Positions 1 to 6,085 of a DNA stretch of 11,681 nt are shown here, in pieces. The position numbers and the translations under genes were made by a program. The first letter of the stretch is position 1, and the number at the start of each line of letters is the position of its first letter. The stretch spans positions 1 through 11,681 of the forward strand of contig JAJZOB010000010.1 in assembly GCA_021852135.1 (NCBI GenBank), in the 5' to 3' direction. The notes beneath the pieces are model-generated. The model made no database searches. It saw only the letters and a list, made by a program, of their open reading frames with translations, and had not been told where the DNA came from. The stretch is from Nanobdellota archaeon (GTDB taxonomy: Archaea > Nanoarchaeota > Nanoarchaeia > Parvarchaeales > Parvarchaeaceae).

Positions 1-923
1 TTCTCAAAGTTGAAATCCAATTTGTTCCTGTAGTTGCTGTCTATCACCATTAATCTGAAGGACAAGGGGTTGAAGCCCTGCTTTTCTAATTCCCCCAAAG
101 TATAGAAGTTGTTAAGCGATTTTGACATTTTCTGCCCGTTAACTACAAGATGCTCTGCGTGAACCCAATAATCAACAAATTTTTGCTTGCTGTAACTTTC
201 AGACTGTGCTATTTCATTCTCATGATGGGGGAATATCAAGTCTACGGCTCCGCAGTGAACGTCGATTGTTTTGCCTAAATACTTCATGGACATTGCACTG
301 CATTCGATATGCCATCCCGGTCTGCCTTTCTTAAGCCTGCCTTCCCAGTATACGTTTCCGTCATTCTCATCCCAATATTTCCACAACGCGAAATCAGACG
401 CGTTTTCCTTGTCGTAATTGTCGTTCTTTATTCTAGAATAGTTGCCGCTTGCCTTCATTCCTGACAATTTCCCGTAATCCTTGAACTTTGAAACGCTGAA
501 GTATATGCCATCCTCAACGTCATAAGCGTAGCCCTCCTTCAGCAGTTTAACGATTATTTTCTGCATTTCGTCTATGTTATCCGTTGCTTTCGTAAACTTT
601 GTGTCCATTTCTATGTTTAATTTGTTTAGATCTTCCATGAAGTACTTGGTGTAAAGCTCCGTGTATTCTTTCAATGAAACCCTGCTTTCAATAGCCCCTC
701 TTATTGTCTTGTCATCAACATCTGTAATGTTCATGACATGCTTTACCTTGTAGCCATTAAGTTTAAAAGCCCTTTTTACCATGTCGTAGAATATAAATGT
801 TCTGAGATTTCCGATATGCACGTAATTATAGACAGTTGGGCCGCAGGTATACATTGTAACAAGCCCTTTCTTCAAAGGCTTGAAGTCCTCTATTTTCCTG
901 CTTAAGCTGTTGTATACCTTCAT
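1..923 (-). CDS. cysS: Cysteinyl-tRNA synthetase, partial (3' end outside window)
   Basis: This enzyme charges tRNA-Cys with cysteine in the cytoplasm. I translated 307 codons from the ATG at 923 to the window edge. Visible class I landmarks are the HIGH-type motif HIGN (residues 36-39) after TCGPTVYNYV, the GWHIEC block, FPHHENE, and KMSKS (265-269). The expected zinc ligands are all present: C27, C208, H233 and E237. The C-terminal anticodon-binding part (CysRS proteins are usually about 450-480 residues) lies outside the window. A TATA-like box about 25 bp upstream of the ATG suggests a leaderless transcript, which supports this start. The gene is divergent from the membrane protein at 1016. 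The right end of the window carries its substrate, tRNA-Cys. Family assignment is certain by motif. Confidence 0.97.
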   Translation of the reverse strand, partial: MKVYNSLSRKIEDFKPLKKGLVTMYTCGPTVYNYVHIGNLRTFIFYDMVKRAFKLNGYKVKHVMNITDVDDKTIRGAIESRVSLKEYTELYTKYFMEDLNKLNIEMDTKFTKATDNIDEMQKIIVKLLKEGYAYDVEDGIYFSVSKFKDYGKLSGMKASGNYSRIKNDNYDKENASDFALWKYWDENDGNVYWEGRLKKGRPGWHIECSAMSMKYLGKTIDVHCGAVDLIFPHHENEIAQSESYSKQKFVDYWVHAEHLVVNGQKMSKSLNNFYTLGELEKQGFNPLSFRLMVIDSNYRNKLDFNFE

Positions 924-940
924 AGAGAAAATAGGCAATT

Positions 941-956
941 TTTATATAAATATAAG
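941..956. promoter_or_regulatory. Divergent TATA box for cysS
   Basis: The near-symmetric run TTTATATAAATATAAG lies 18-33 bp upstream of the cysS ATG. This is the right distance for an archaeal TATA box giving a transcript that begins at or near the start codon. The same box could read rightward. A second AT-rich box at 986-995 (ATTAAATAAT) is better placed for the membrane protein starting at 1016. Confidence 0.55.
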
Positions 957-1015
957 TATTAGTATTCAAACTACAATAGATTAGAATTAAATAATAAAAG
1001 TGGCATAAATTGTAT

Positions 1016-1714
1016 ATGACATTAGGAAAAGGCGGAAGATATCTGGGTGGTTTGTTTCTATTTGTAGGATTGCTATTCCTGACATTGATACTGGCAGGCT
1101 TTTCATCTGGATTTTTATCGCATTCTTTTGCCCAGAGCGCCGTTTCAAAGATAGTGAACTATACTGTGCAGCAGGACCAGCTCAGCAGTGTTATAACGCC
1201 TGTAAATACAAGTAACCTTATTTCTACGGTCACCCCTGCTCTTAATTCAAAGATATCCTATATAAACTGCGGGATGGGCTGCTTAGCCTCTGCTTTTGTG
1301 AAAAGTTCAACGGGAATAAATATACCGCTGAATAATGTAGACATCTACCATTATGAACTTCTTTCGCTTGCGCTGGCGGTCATAGGGATACTTTTGATAT
1401 TCTTCTCATACCAGAAAGAAAAGAAGCTGGCAGCAATCGGCAAAAACGTTATTTCGATGGCAACAATCTCGGTGGTACTGTTTTACATCCCATTTGCATA
1501 CATAATACCGTTTCTTCTCACTTTTCCAGTTTCATCCTTCTCATTGAAAGTACCTTCTTCAATATTTGCGGCATTCACTGGAACTTTGCTGGTTATGGAC
1601 ATTGCGATTGTTATCTTAGGTGCAGTGATGTTAATAGTAGCGGCTATAATAACAAAAATAAAAAATAACCCTGTTCAAAGCACCGGAACAAAGCTGATAA
1701 TGACTCAAAAGTAA
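1016..1714 (+). CDS. Four-helix membrane protein of unknown function
   Basis: Unrecognised integral membrane protein of 232 residues. Numbered from the ATG at 1016, a first hydrophobic segment spans about 9-31. A roughly 80-residue polar, Ser/Thr/Asn-rich loop follows, containing a close cysteine pair (C85 and C89, in INCGMGCL). Three more hydrophobic segments lie at about 114-132, 148-172 and 187-214, and the tail is short and basic. The loop is probably outside the cell and the cysteines could form a disulfide; this is inference. I prefer the ATG at 1016 over the TTG at 1010 because an AT-rich box lies about 25 bp upstream (986-995), giving a leaderless message. It is divergent from cysS with no functional link visible. 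No family could be named. Confidence 0.75.
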   Translation: MTLGKGGRYLGGLFLFVGLLFLTLILAGFSSGFLSHSFAQSAVSKIVNYTVQQDQLSSVITPVNTSNLISTVTPALNSKISYINCGMGCLASAFVKSSTGINIPLNNVDIYHYELLSLALAVIGILLIFFSYQKEKKLAAIGKNVISMATISVVLFYIPFAYIIPFLLTFPVSSFSLKVPSSIFAAFTGTLLVMDIAIVILGAVMLIVAAIITKIKNNPVQSTGTKLIMTQK

Positions 1715-2162
1715 TTTTTTATGATTGGAGGAAGAGGATTTGCACGCAGGTACAACCTTATCTTTGTTAGTGTGATAGGTATTTTTCTAGCTATGACAAA
1801 AGCAGTAATGCGATAGCTTATTCCTCTATAATGTATATTCTATCAGGTAATCAAAATTCCTTTGAGATTAAATCTAAGTAGTGAGCATCAATTAGAACGG
1901 CTACGTTTTCCATAAATACACTGAAAACCCGTAGGATCACCAGGGATCATATCCAATAAAGATGTGCTTTGTTTATAAGTTTTCATTCCGAAGTGTTTTA
2001 ACTGTTATGTCTCCAATTAGAACACAAGAAATATTTAATCTAAAGAGAGATTTGAATACTCACGTCTTACGAAGGGGATTCAAAGCAGACTTGTTAAAAG
2101 GTGTTGAAAAAATAATAAAACTATGCCGACAAACTATAGAAAACTAGTCTAATTTTTGATGA
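1715..2162. other. Gene-poor stretch with decayed coding sequence
   Basis: These 448 bases hold no convincing intact gene. On the minus strand, 1851-1913 looks like the start of a broken NYN-domain gene (listed separately). On the plus strand there are a 31-codon ORF (1721-1816) and a 61-codon ORF (1962-2147). Neither has a TATA box or Shine-Dalgarno site at the right distance, and neither has recognisable motifs. The simplest reading is a graveyard of one or more lost genes. Confidence 0.5.
1851..1913 (-). pseudogene. Remnant of an NYN-domain (LabA-like PIN nuclease) gene, N-terminal fragment
   Basis: Reading leftward from the ATG at 1913, 20 codons give MENVAVLIDA, then HYLDLISKEF, followed by TGA. 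The pattern hydrophobic strand, IDA/IDG, x-YL, KEF is the usual opening of NYN-domain proteins (LabA-like PIN-fold RNases), whose first Asp is a metal-binding catalytic residue. After the stop, a one-base shift continues with FDYLIEYTL before another stop, consistent with a frameshifted remnant. No downstream catalytic Asp block is visible. The fragment is short, so chance resemblance is possible. Confidence 0.42.
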
Positions 2163-2252
2163 TTAATTGCCTTCGCTCTCGTAGTATTCCTTTAGAACTT
2201 CGTTTGAATCTTTTTCAATTTCCTGTTCTATTATTTTTTGTTCTTTGTCCAT
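2163..2252 (-). CDS. Small acidic peptide, 29 residues, hypothetical
   Basis: A short ORF begins MDKEQKIIEQEIEK and continues with a very acidic, helix-prone tail ending YYESEGN, then TAA. About a third of its residues are Glu or Asp, and it has no hydrophobic segment. The argument for a real gene is the promoter: TTTATAATAT (minus strand, 2271-2280) lies about 25 bp before the ATG, the same leaderless arrangement as cysS and deoC here. Regular charged i/i+4 spacing suggests a single amphipathic or coiled-coil helix that might bind a partner. Its length makes it uncertain, and I recognise no family. Confidence 0.42.
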   Translation of the reverse strand: MDKEQKIIEQEIEKDSNEVLKEYYESEGN

Positions 2253-2270
2253 TGTTAATATACTGATAAC

Positions 2271-2280
2271 ATATTATAAA
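2271..2280 (-). promoter_or_regulatory. TATA box for the 29-residue ORF
   Basis: On the minus strand this reads TTTATAATAT, centred about 24 bp upstream of the ATG at 2252. That is the spacing expected for an archaeal leaderless transcript. Confidence 0.45.
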
Positions 2281-2341
2281 AAGATTTGTACTGGTAATAA
2301 AACAATAGATTGAACTAGGTTAAACGTTCATTTCCAGAATG

Positions 2342-2349
2342 CTTAAATC
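2342..2349 (+). promoter_or_regulatory. TATA box for deoC
   Basis: CTTAAATC is centred about 25 bp before the deoC ATG at 2371, with no Shine-Dalgarno sequence between. This fits a leaderless transcript and helps choose 2371 over the internal ATG at 2398. Confidence 0.5.
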
Positions 2350-2370
2350 CTGAAAAAAAGTATATCCTAA

Positions 2371-3120
2371 ATGGAAAGACTAGAGATAAATAAGATAATG
2401 AACGTCACAGAACACACTTTGCTTAAACCTTACACAAAGGAGAAGGATATAAGGAAGTTTATAGACGAAGCTTCTGCACTGAAAGTGTACGGCATCTGCA
2501 TAAACCCTCTGTTTGCAAAGTCCGCAAGAAGGTACATTACTAAGAAAGGCTATCCTCTAAAAATAACGGTAACGATAGACTTTCCGATGGGAGTTTTGAC
2601 AACAAACGCAAGGGCAAAGATATTAAAATCGATAGCAAAGGATGTAAACGAAGCAGATTTCGTTGTACAGCTTGGTTATGTAAAATCCAAGAAATTCAAT
2701 GCCGTTCAAAAGGACGTCAATAAACTTGTTGATGTAGCGCACCAGAACAATATTATAATAAAATTCATAGTAGAAGATGCTTACACAACGAAAGAAGAAA
2801 AAGAAAAACTTTACGAAATAATATGCAGTTCAAAAGCCGATTTCATAAAGACTAGCACCGGCTTTGCCGAGCCAGAATATACTTCTTCTATTGGCAATAG
2901 AATAGGGGCCGACCCTGAAAACGTTAGGCTTATGGCAAATACAATAAAAAGACTCGGCTCTAAAACCGGAATAAAAGTATCGGGTGGCATACATTCATAT
3001 CAGCAGGTTTTGGACCTTTTAAATGCCTCTGAAAAAACGTTAAATCCACAGGAGTTTAGGATTGGAACAAGCGGGACAAAAAAGCTTTATGAAGAAATGG
3101 AAAACCTAAAAACAAATTAA
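2371..3120 (+). CDS. deoC: Deoxyribose-phosphate aldolase
   Basis: This class I aldolase cleaves 2-deoxyribose-5-phosphate to acetaldehyde and glyceraldehyde-3-phosphate, in deoxynucleoside breakdown or its reverse. The 249-residue length is normal for the family. The key residues are all visible: the Schiff-base lysine K160 in ADFIKTSTGF, the second catalytic lysine K202 in GIKVSGGI, and D96 in EADFVVQLG, matching E. coli D102. The opening VTEHTLLKP, the DFPMG turn (70-74) and the phosphate-binding GTSG near the C-terminus (232-235) also fit. The start at 2371 is supported by a TATA box 25 bp upstream; M10 is an alternative. The gene stands alone and converges with the minus-strand gene at 3334. 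It was probably a housekeeping gene before the neighbouring insertions. Confidence 0.95.
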   Translation: MERLEINKIMNVTEHTLLKPYTKEKDIRKFIDEASALKVYGICINPLFAKSARRYITKKGYPLKITVTIDFPMGVLTTNARAKILKSIAKDVNEADFVVQLGYVKSKKFNAVQKDVNKLVDVAHQNNIIIKFIVEDAYTTKEEKEKLYEIICSSKADFIKTSTGFAEPEYTSSIGNRIGADPENVRLMANTIKRLGSKTGIKVSGGIHSYQQVLDLLNASEKTLNPQEFRIGTSGTKKLYEEMENLKTN

Positions 3121-3196
3121 AGTAAAGATGTGAGTGGCACGTTGTCTGAAGTGTTTGCTGTGTTTCGGGACTAGCGGTATGTTGAATGTATTCTAT

Positions 3197-3227
3197 GGAG
3201 CTTAGGCATAAACATGAGAAAAGCTCC
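3197..3227. repeat. Inverted repeat in the convergent gap after deoC
   Basis: The 7-bp arms GGAGCTT (3197-3203) and AAGCTCC (3221-3227) flank a 17-base loop, and GTTTTGT follows on the right. The position between two convergent genes (ends 3120 and 3334) fits a terminator or processing site, but the loop is long and the U-run is weak. I see no gene in 3121-3333. Confidence 0.3.
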
Positions 3228-3333
3228 GTTTTGTATTCAAACATGGATTAAGAAGCAAAACAGCTGTAAAGACAAACCTAACGGAAATGAATCTGATTTG
3301 ATTTTTACCGTTGTTTAAACGATTAAAAGTAGC

Positions 3334-3663
3334 CTACTCTGGAAGTATCGAACTGTGGTACTTGAGCTCAAGATTTGAAGACATGCTATTTTTTAAATTA
3401 AGAGACTCCAAAAGAGAATCCAGGTCAACCTTATCTTTCAAGGCCGATTTTTTAATTTTAGATTTTATTTGTTCTACTTCCTCTGCAAACTGGCTTGTTT
3501 TGAATTTTGAATCGGCTGCAGTGAAATAATCGCGCCATTCCTCTGCTTTGTATAGGCTTAAAATAGCCTCTTTGTATGCTTTTATTTTGATGCTATCCCT
3601 TGCTTTATACAATGATGAACGGGCCGTTGAGATTAAATAAATATAAGCTGCTTCATCTTCCAT
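3334..3663 (-). CDS. Small all-helical protein, TPR-like, unknown function
   Basis: Unrecognised 109-residue protein. Residues 1-48 look like two antiparallel helices with TPR-like spacing: aromatic and alanine positions in YLISTARSSLYKARDSIKIK and AYKEAILSLYKAEEWRDYF. A charged coiled-coil-prone stretch follows (about 58-92), then a Ser-rich tail. No signal peptide or membrane segment is visible. The start is well supported: TATAAATA on the minus strand (plus 3686-3693) lies 25 bp upstream, giving a leaderless message. It shares a 127-bp promoter region with the plus-strand gene at 3791. The helical-hairpin fold suggests a protein-protein adaptor; HEPN-like is another possibility, but I see no RxxxxH motif. 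Confidence 0.72.
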   Translation of the reverse strand: MEDEAAYIYLISTARSSLYKARDSIKIKAYKEAILSLYKAEEWRDYFTAADSKFKTSQFAEEVEQIKSKIKKSALKDKVDLDSLLESLNLKNSMSSNLELKYHSSILPE

Positions 3664-3790
3664 CTTTGAAATAGAAAGCCGCCGGTATTTATACTTTTAA
3701 GCTATTCAATCCGATTGAAATAAATAAAAATACAGTACTTCCGAAAGTAGAAATATAACCCTTAAATAAAATCTATGTGTTATAAATAAA
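3664..3790. promoter_or_regulatory. Divergent promoter region with two TATA boxes
   Basis: The leftward TATA box (plus 3686-3693, read as TATAAATA) serves the gene starting at 3663. The rightward box CTTAAATAAA (3761-3770) serves the gene starting at 3791. Both are about 25 bp from their ATG and neither start has a Shine-Dalgarno site, so both genes appear leaderless. Confidence 0.6.
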
Positions 3791-3988
3791 ATGAGATTTA
3801 GGGTAAGATTTAGACCAACTGGTTCTTCTGACTGGCCGGAATTAATAGATATTTTTGATATTCCGATAGCAGAAACTCATTATAAAGATGAGATAGAACA
3901 AAAGAAACAAGATTTGCAGGCCGCATTCAACTACTTAAAACAGATTTGGATGGTTACTGATATTATCAGCATAGAGAGGGTGGACTAG
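3791..3988 (+). CDS. Small hypothetical protein, 65 residues
   Basis: Unrecognised. The N-terminus is a basic amphipathic beta strand (MRFRVRFRP). A short polar turn with SSDWPELIDIFDIP follows, then a charged helix (about 30-50, KDEIEQKKQDLQAAFNYLKQ), and a final strand ending ISIERVD. The strand-helix-strand layout could be a small RNA/DNA-binding or dimerising fold, but this is only a shape argument. A TATA box 25 bp upstream supports the start. The stop TAG (3986-3988) overlaps the transposase stop on the other strand (3985-3987). The last residues may therefore come from the insertion sequence and the original protein could have been longer. Confidence 0.65.
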   Translation: MRFRVRFRPTGSSDWPELIDIFDIPIAETHYKDEIEQKKQDLQAAFNYLKQIWMVTDIISIERVD

Positions 3989-5556
3989 CCATTCGGATCC
4001 TTTCCTACATTAATCAATGCTACTGCAAACTTCTTTGCAGTGATCTGACTTTTCTTTGAAGACAAACCTAAGAAGAGAGTTAATCCTAAATCAACGAGGA
4101 GCCAGCAGTTATACAAAACTACTGAAAGCATGAAATAAAGGTAACGTACAACATAGTTCACTGAAGTTGTCTTGCCTCTAAACGTGTATTTCTTTACTCT
4201 ATATCCTGTCTCGATTTGCCACCTGGAACGATACATTTCGCCTATTCTGAAAGCCAGTATTAAGTCCTCAGATCTCAATGGAATGTTAGTTGCAAAATAG
4301 CGCTTGTCACCGTCTTTCTCCAATACTACTAGATTAAAGCGTGAGTTTTTCATAGGGCAATTTTGGTATATCCTCGGAGCACTGAGCTTGCTTACTTTTT
4401 TTACAACATTGGTATTCTGTTTCGCCGGCATGATGAACTGCAGCCCCATCTTTTTGAGAAGGTTTATGCAACCAGAACTGAAGAAACCTCTGTCTAGAAA
4501 GACCTTTCCCACATTGACTCTCATTTTTGCGTATACTAACAGTTTCTCAACGAGTTCCGTCTGATCATCCTCTGGCATTACCGGCAGTGCAAAGAGCGTG
4601 AATCTCTGGCTATGATTCACTATGTCCACACTTATGAACTTATATGCCCAAGATGTGCCACGCTCTGGGTTAGTACCTACTACACCATAGTTATCATGGT
4701 CACCATAGAAGAACCAAGGTGTAACGTCTATGGCTAGGTCGACTTTTCTGGTTCCTATCAGTCTCATTTGCCTAGCCGTCCTAAATACCAGTTCAAATAT
4801 TTCCATAAAAACCTCTCTTAGCTCAGACATGCCGAACTTCTTTATGTGGTAGAATAGGGTATCAGCATTTGGTGATCTTCGTTTCATCAGCTCGGAGAAT
4901 ATGACCATTCCACTCTCGGCGAAGTTCTGCTCGTAGGCTATCCATATCAGTGTGTCAAGAAGCTCCTCGTTTCTGAAGACGGTGTTATGTCTGAGTTTGA
5001 ACTTAAGCTTCTTCTTCAGTCTATTCTTCACAAACGACACCAATTCTTCGGATTTTGCACTCTTGCATGTAGAGACAGTCTTCTCCGAAACGTTCTTATC
5101 CAGCTTCTTTGTTGCCGGTTCTGTGTCAAGCACAATATTGAACTTTTCAGCTAGCTCGTTTATCGTACCTACAATGTAATCGATAGTTTCTAAATCTTCT
5201 GTTTTTAACGTTTTAACGAAATGCCAAATGTCCTGACGAGTTGGAAGTTTTACTTCTGTGCCATTTTTGTCGAAACCGAGTAAGATTGCTTTATCTGGTC
5301 TGTTGCGAAGATAGTTAACAAGGGCATTATATGATTTTATGTGTTTCAGCCTAAGCAATGTATATGCCTTGATCATTGCATTTGGAGAGAATGTCCGGCG
5401 TGTCCCGATTTCTGGCTTCAACTCTAGTTCTTTAAGTAAAGCACATATGTCGATATTTGTACTATCCTTAGATAAGCCACTTAATGCATTAACCAGTCGC
5501 ATGGCTAAATGCTTATATTCTATTTCATTCTCTTTATTATTTGTAGAGTTTTCCAT
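3985..5556 (-). CDS. IS4-family (DDE_Tnp_1) transposase, 523 residues
   Basis: This is a cut-and-paste transposase with an RNase H-like catalytic core. The DDE residues can be placed at D277 (AIDVTPW), D355 (FLDRGFF) and E449 (WQIETGY). The last sits in a perfect IS4 signature Y-(2)-R-(3)-E-(6)-K: Y442, R445, E449, K456. The segment between the second D and the E is the usual beta-strand insertion. Residues 1-115 form a helical N-terminal domain with RNRPDKAILLGF, probably for binding the element ends. At 523 residues it is longer than many IS4 members (about 400), with no sign of frameshift. No Shine-Dalgarno site or well-placed TATA box precedes the ATG at 5556. A 10-bp hairpin just upstream may limit translation from outside transcripts. 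Exact IS family or subgroup is not settled. Confidence 0.9.
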   Translation of the reverse strand: MENSTNNKENEIEYKHLAMRLVNALSGLSKDSTNIDICALLKELELKPEIGTRRTFSPNAMIKAYTLLRLKHIKSYNALVNYLRNRPDKAILLGFDKNGTEVKLPTRQDIWHFVKTLKTEDLETIDYIVGTINELAEKFNIVLDTEPATKKLDKNVSEKTVSTCKSAKSEELVSFVKNRLKKKLKFKLRHNTVFRNEELLDTLIWIAYEQNFAESGMVIFSELMKRRSPNADTLFYHIKKFGMSELREVFMEIFELVFRTARQMRLIGTRKVDLAIDVTPWFFYGDHDNYGVVGTNPERGTSWAYKFISVDIVNHSQRFTLFALPVMPEDDQTELVEKLLVYAKMRVNVGKVFLDRGFFSSGCINLLKKMGLQFIMPAKQNTNVVKKVSKLSAPRIYQNCPMKNSRFNLVVLEKDGDKRYFATNIPLRSEDLILAFRIGEMYRSRWQIETGYRVKKYTFRGKTTSVNYVVRYLYFMLSVVLYNCWLLVDLGLTLFLGLSSKKSQITAKKFAVALINVGKDPNG

Positions 5557-5573
5557 AACCTGGGAATTCTATG

Positions 5574-5606
5574 CGAGGGGTTACGCTGTCAAGGTTTAAC
5601 CCCTCG
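5574..5606 (-). repeat. Strong hairpin upstream of the transposase start
   Basis: Perfect 10-bp arms CGAGGGGTTA (5574-5583) and TAACCCCTCG (5597-5606) enclose a 13-base loop. It lies 14 bp downstream of the stop of the 59-residue gene and 18 bp upstream of the transposase ATG, all on the same strand. It could terminate the upstream transcript, or fold in read-through RNA and reduce transposase translation, as known for some bacterial IS elements. Confidence 0.7.
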
Positions 5607-5619
5607 ATTTTGTCTTTTC

Positions 5620-5799
5620 TTAGCCTATAAGACTAACTAGTCCAACTATTCCTAGACTTGCTGCTAGGAATAAGCCTAAGCCAAGGGCTATTGTCCCTGC
5701 CAATGCGGTCAAACTAGACTGCATTAAGACAAAACCAGTAGCCGATAAAGCGGCTGAACCGCTTAAGGCATTTACTATTGCTTTTATTTGTCTAGCCAT
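5620..5799 (-). CDS. Very hydrophobic 59-residue membrane peptide
   Basis: Unrecognised. Residues 1-8 are polar and basic (MARQIKAI), and the rest is almost continuously hydrophobic and small-residue rich (Ala, Gly, Ser, Leu). It can hold two membrane helices, about 15-34 and 36-58, the second with glycine spacing (GTIALGLGLFLAASLGIVG). I chose the ATG at 5799, not the one at 5817, because a perfect Shine-Dalgarno GGAGGTGA ends 6 bases before it. Most genes here appear leaderless, so this is notable. A perfect palindrome covers the likely TATA region, indicating regulation. Candidates are a holin-like or toxin peptide, a small spindle-virus-type coat protein, or a c-ring-like membrane peptide. 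None can be proven; I see no conserved acidic residue of a c subunit. Confidence 0.72.
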   Translation of the reverse strand: MARQIKAIVNALSGSAALSATGFVLMQSSLTALAGTIALGLGLFLAASLGIVGLVSLIG

Positions 5800-5802
5800 G
5801 TC

Positions 5803-5812
5803 AATCACCTCC
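5803..5812 (-). promoter_or_regulatory. Perfect Shine-Dalgarno site of the 59-residue gene
   Basis: On the minus strand GGGAGGTGAT precedes TGACATG. It matches the 3' end of archaeal 16S rRNA at eight or more positions, with normal spacing, and decides the start at 5799. Confidence 0.8.
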
Positions 5813-5850
5813 CTCATTTAGAACAGAGGAAGTTTTAACCGACATAATGT

Positions 5851-5877
5851 TTAAATATGTATAAAATACATATTTAA
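5851..5877. promoter_or_regulatory. Perfect 27-bp palindrome, candidate operator
   Basis: Arms TTAAATATGTAT (5851-5862) and ATACATATTTAA (5866-5877) are exact inverted repeats around an AAA/TTT centre. On the minus strand the left arm contributes ATATTTAAACA, which can serve as the TATA box, placing the start of the 59-residue gene's transcript near 5825. A dimeric regulator bound here would block TATA-binding protein, so repression of the 59-residue gene is the natural inference. Confidence 0.6.
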
Positions 5878-6039
5878 TTGTTGAGATGACGGTTTGTACT
5901 TCTTGTTCAAGTCGAGTGTAAATTTGTTTCTTAAGTATTGGAAACCATAAGAAACTGTTTTTATGGCTAAAATAAGCACATTGTATTGGTTCTAAAAACT
6001 TTAAATAGTAAGAAGAATATAATTCCATATCGAAGGTTG

Positions 6040-6073
6040 ACACGGTGTTTAGTTTCAGAGCCAATCACCGTGT
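6040..6073 (-). terminator. Hairpin after the AAA+ gene
   Basis: Eight-bp GC-containing arms ACACGGTG (6040-6047) and CACCGTGT (6066-6073) lie 13 bases past the stop of the AAA+ ATPase gene, with an 18-base loop. Pyrimidine-rich sequence (TATTCTTCTTACT) follows on the minus strand. It probably ends or stabilises the ATPase transcript. Between it and the 59-residue gene (5818-6039) I see only AT-rich promoter sequence. Confidence 0.45.
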
Positions 6074-6085
6074 TGATCTTATTTT

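Larger units (their letters stand above)
3985..5606 (-). mobile_element. Insertion sequence with IS4-type DDE transposase (approximate limits)
   Basis: A single large transposase gene fills this interval. The coordinates run from the transposase stop to the outer edge of the hairpin upstream of its start. They are functional limits, not proven ends: I could not find convincing terminal inverted repeats or a target duplication. One weak pair, GCATAGA at 3969-3975 and its reverse complement at 5567-5573, is only 7 bp. The ORF is full length, so the element may be active or recently active. Confidence 0.6.

Noticed and set aside
1721..1816. 31-codon plus-strand ORF with one hydrophobic segment, six bases after the membrane-protein gene
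   Set aside because: Short, without ribosome site; the hydrophobic run is short enough to be chance. Could be a truncated gene but nothing supports it.
1962..2147. 61-codon plus-strand ORF
   Set aside because: No TATA box near 1937, no Shine-Dalgarno site, no recognisable motif, and it lies in a stretch with other decayed sequence.
3056..3244. 62-codon minus-strand ORF overlapping the end of deoC
   Set aside because: It overlaps the conserved deoC C-terminus out of frame, has low-complexity composition and no promoter; treated as a shadow.
3960..5650. Terminal inverted repeats of the insertion sequence
   Set aside because: I compared both flanks. GCATAGA (3969-3975 against 5567-5573) and TGGACTAG (3980-3987 against 5636-5643) are the only shared runs. 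Both are too short, and the second would place an IS end inside the hydrophobic-peptide gene.
5801..6064. 87-codon minus-strand ORF (TTG start) whose TGA stop lies one base before the 59-residue gene's ATG
   Set aside because: The stop-start spacing hints at coupling, but the start is TTG without Shine-Dalgarno site, it begins in the loop of a hairpin, has no motifs, and is crossed by the 27-bp palindrome and TATA region. More likely leader and intergenic DNA.
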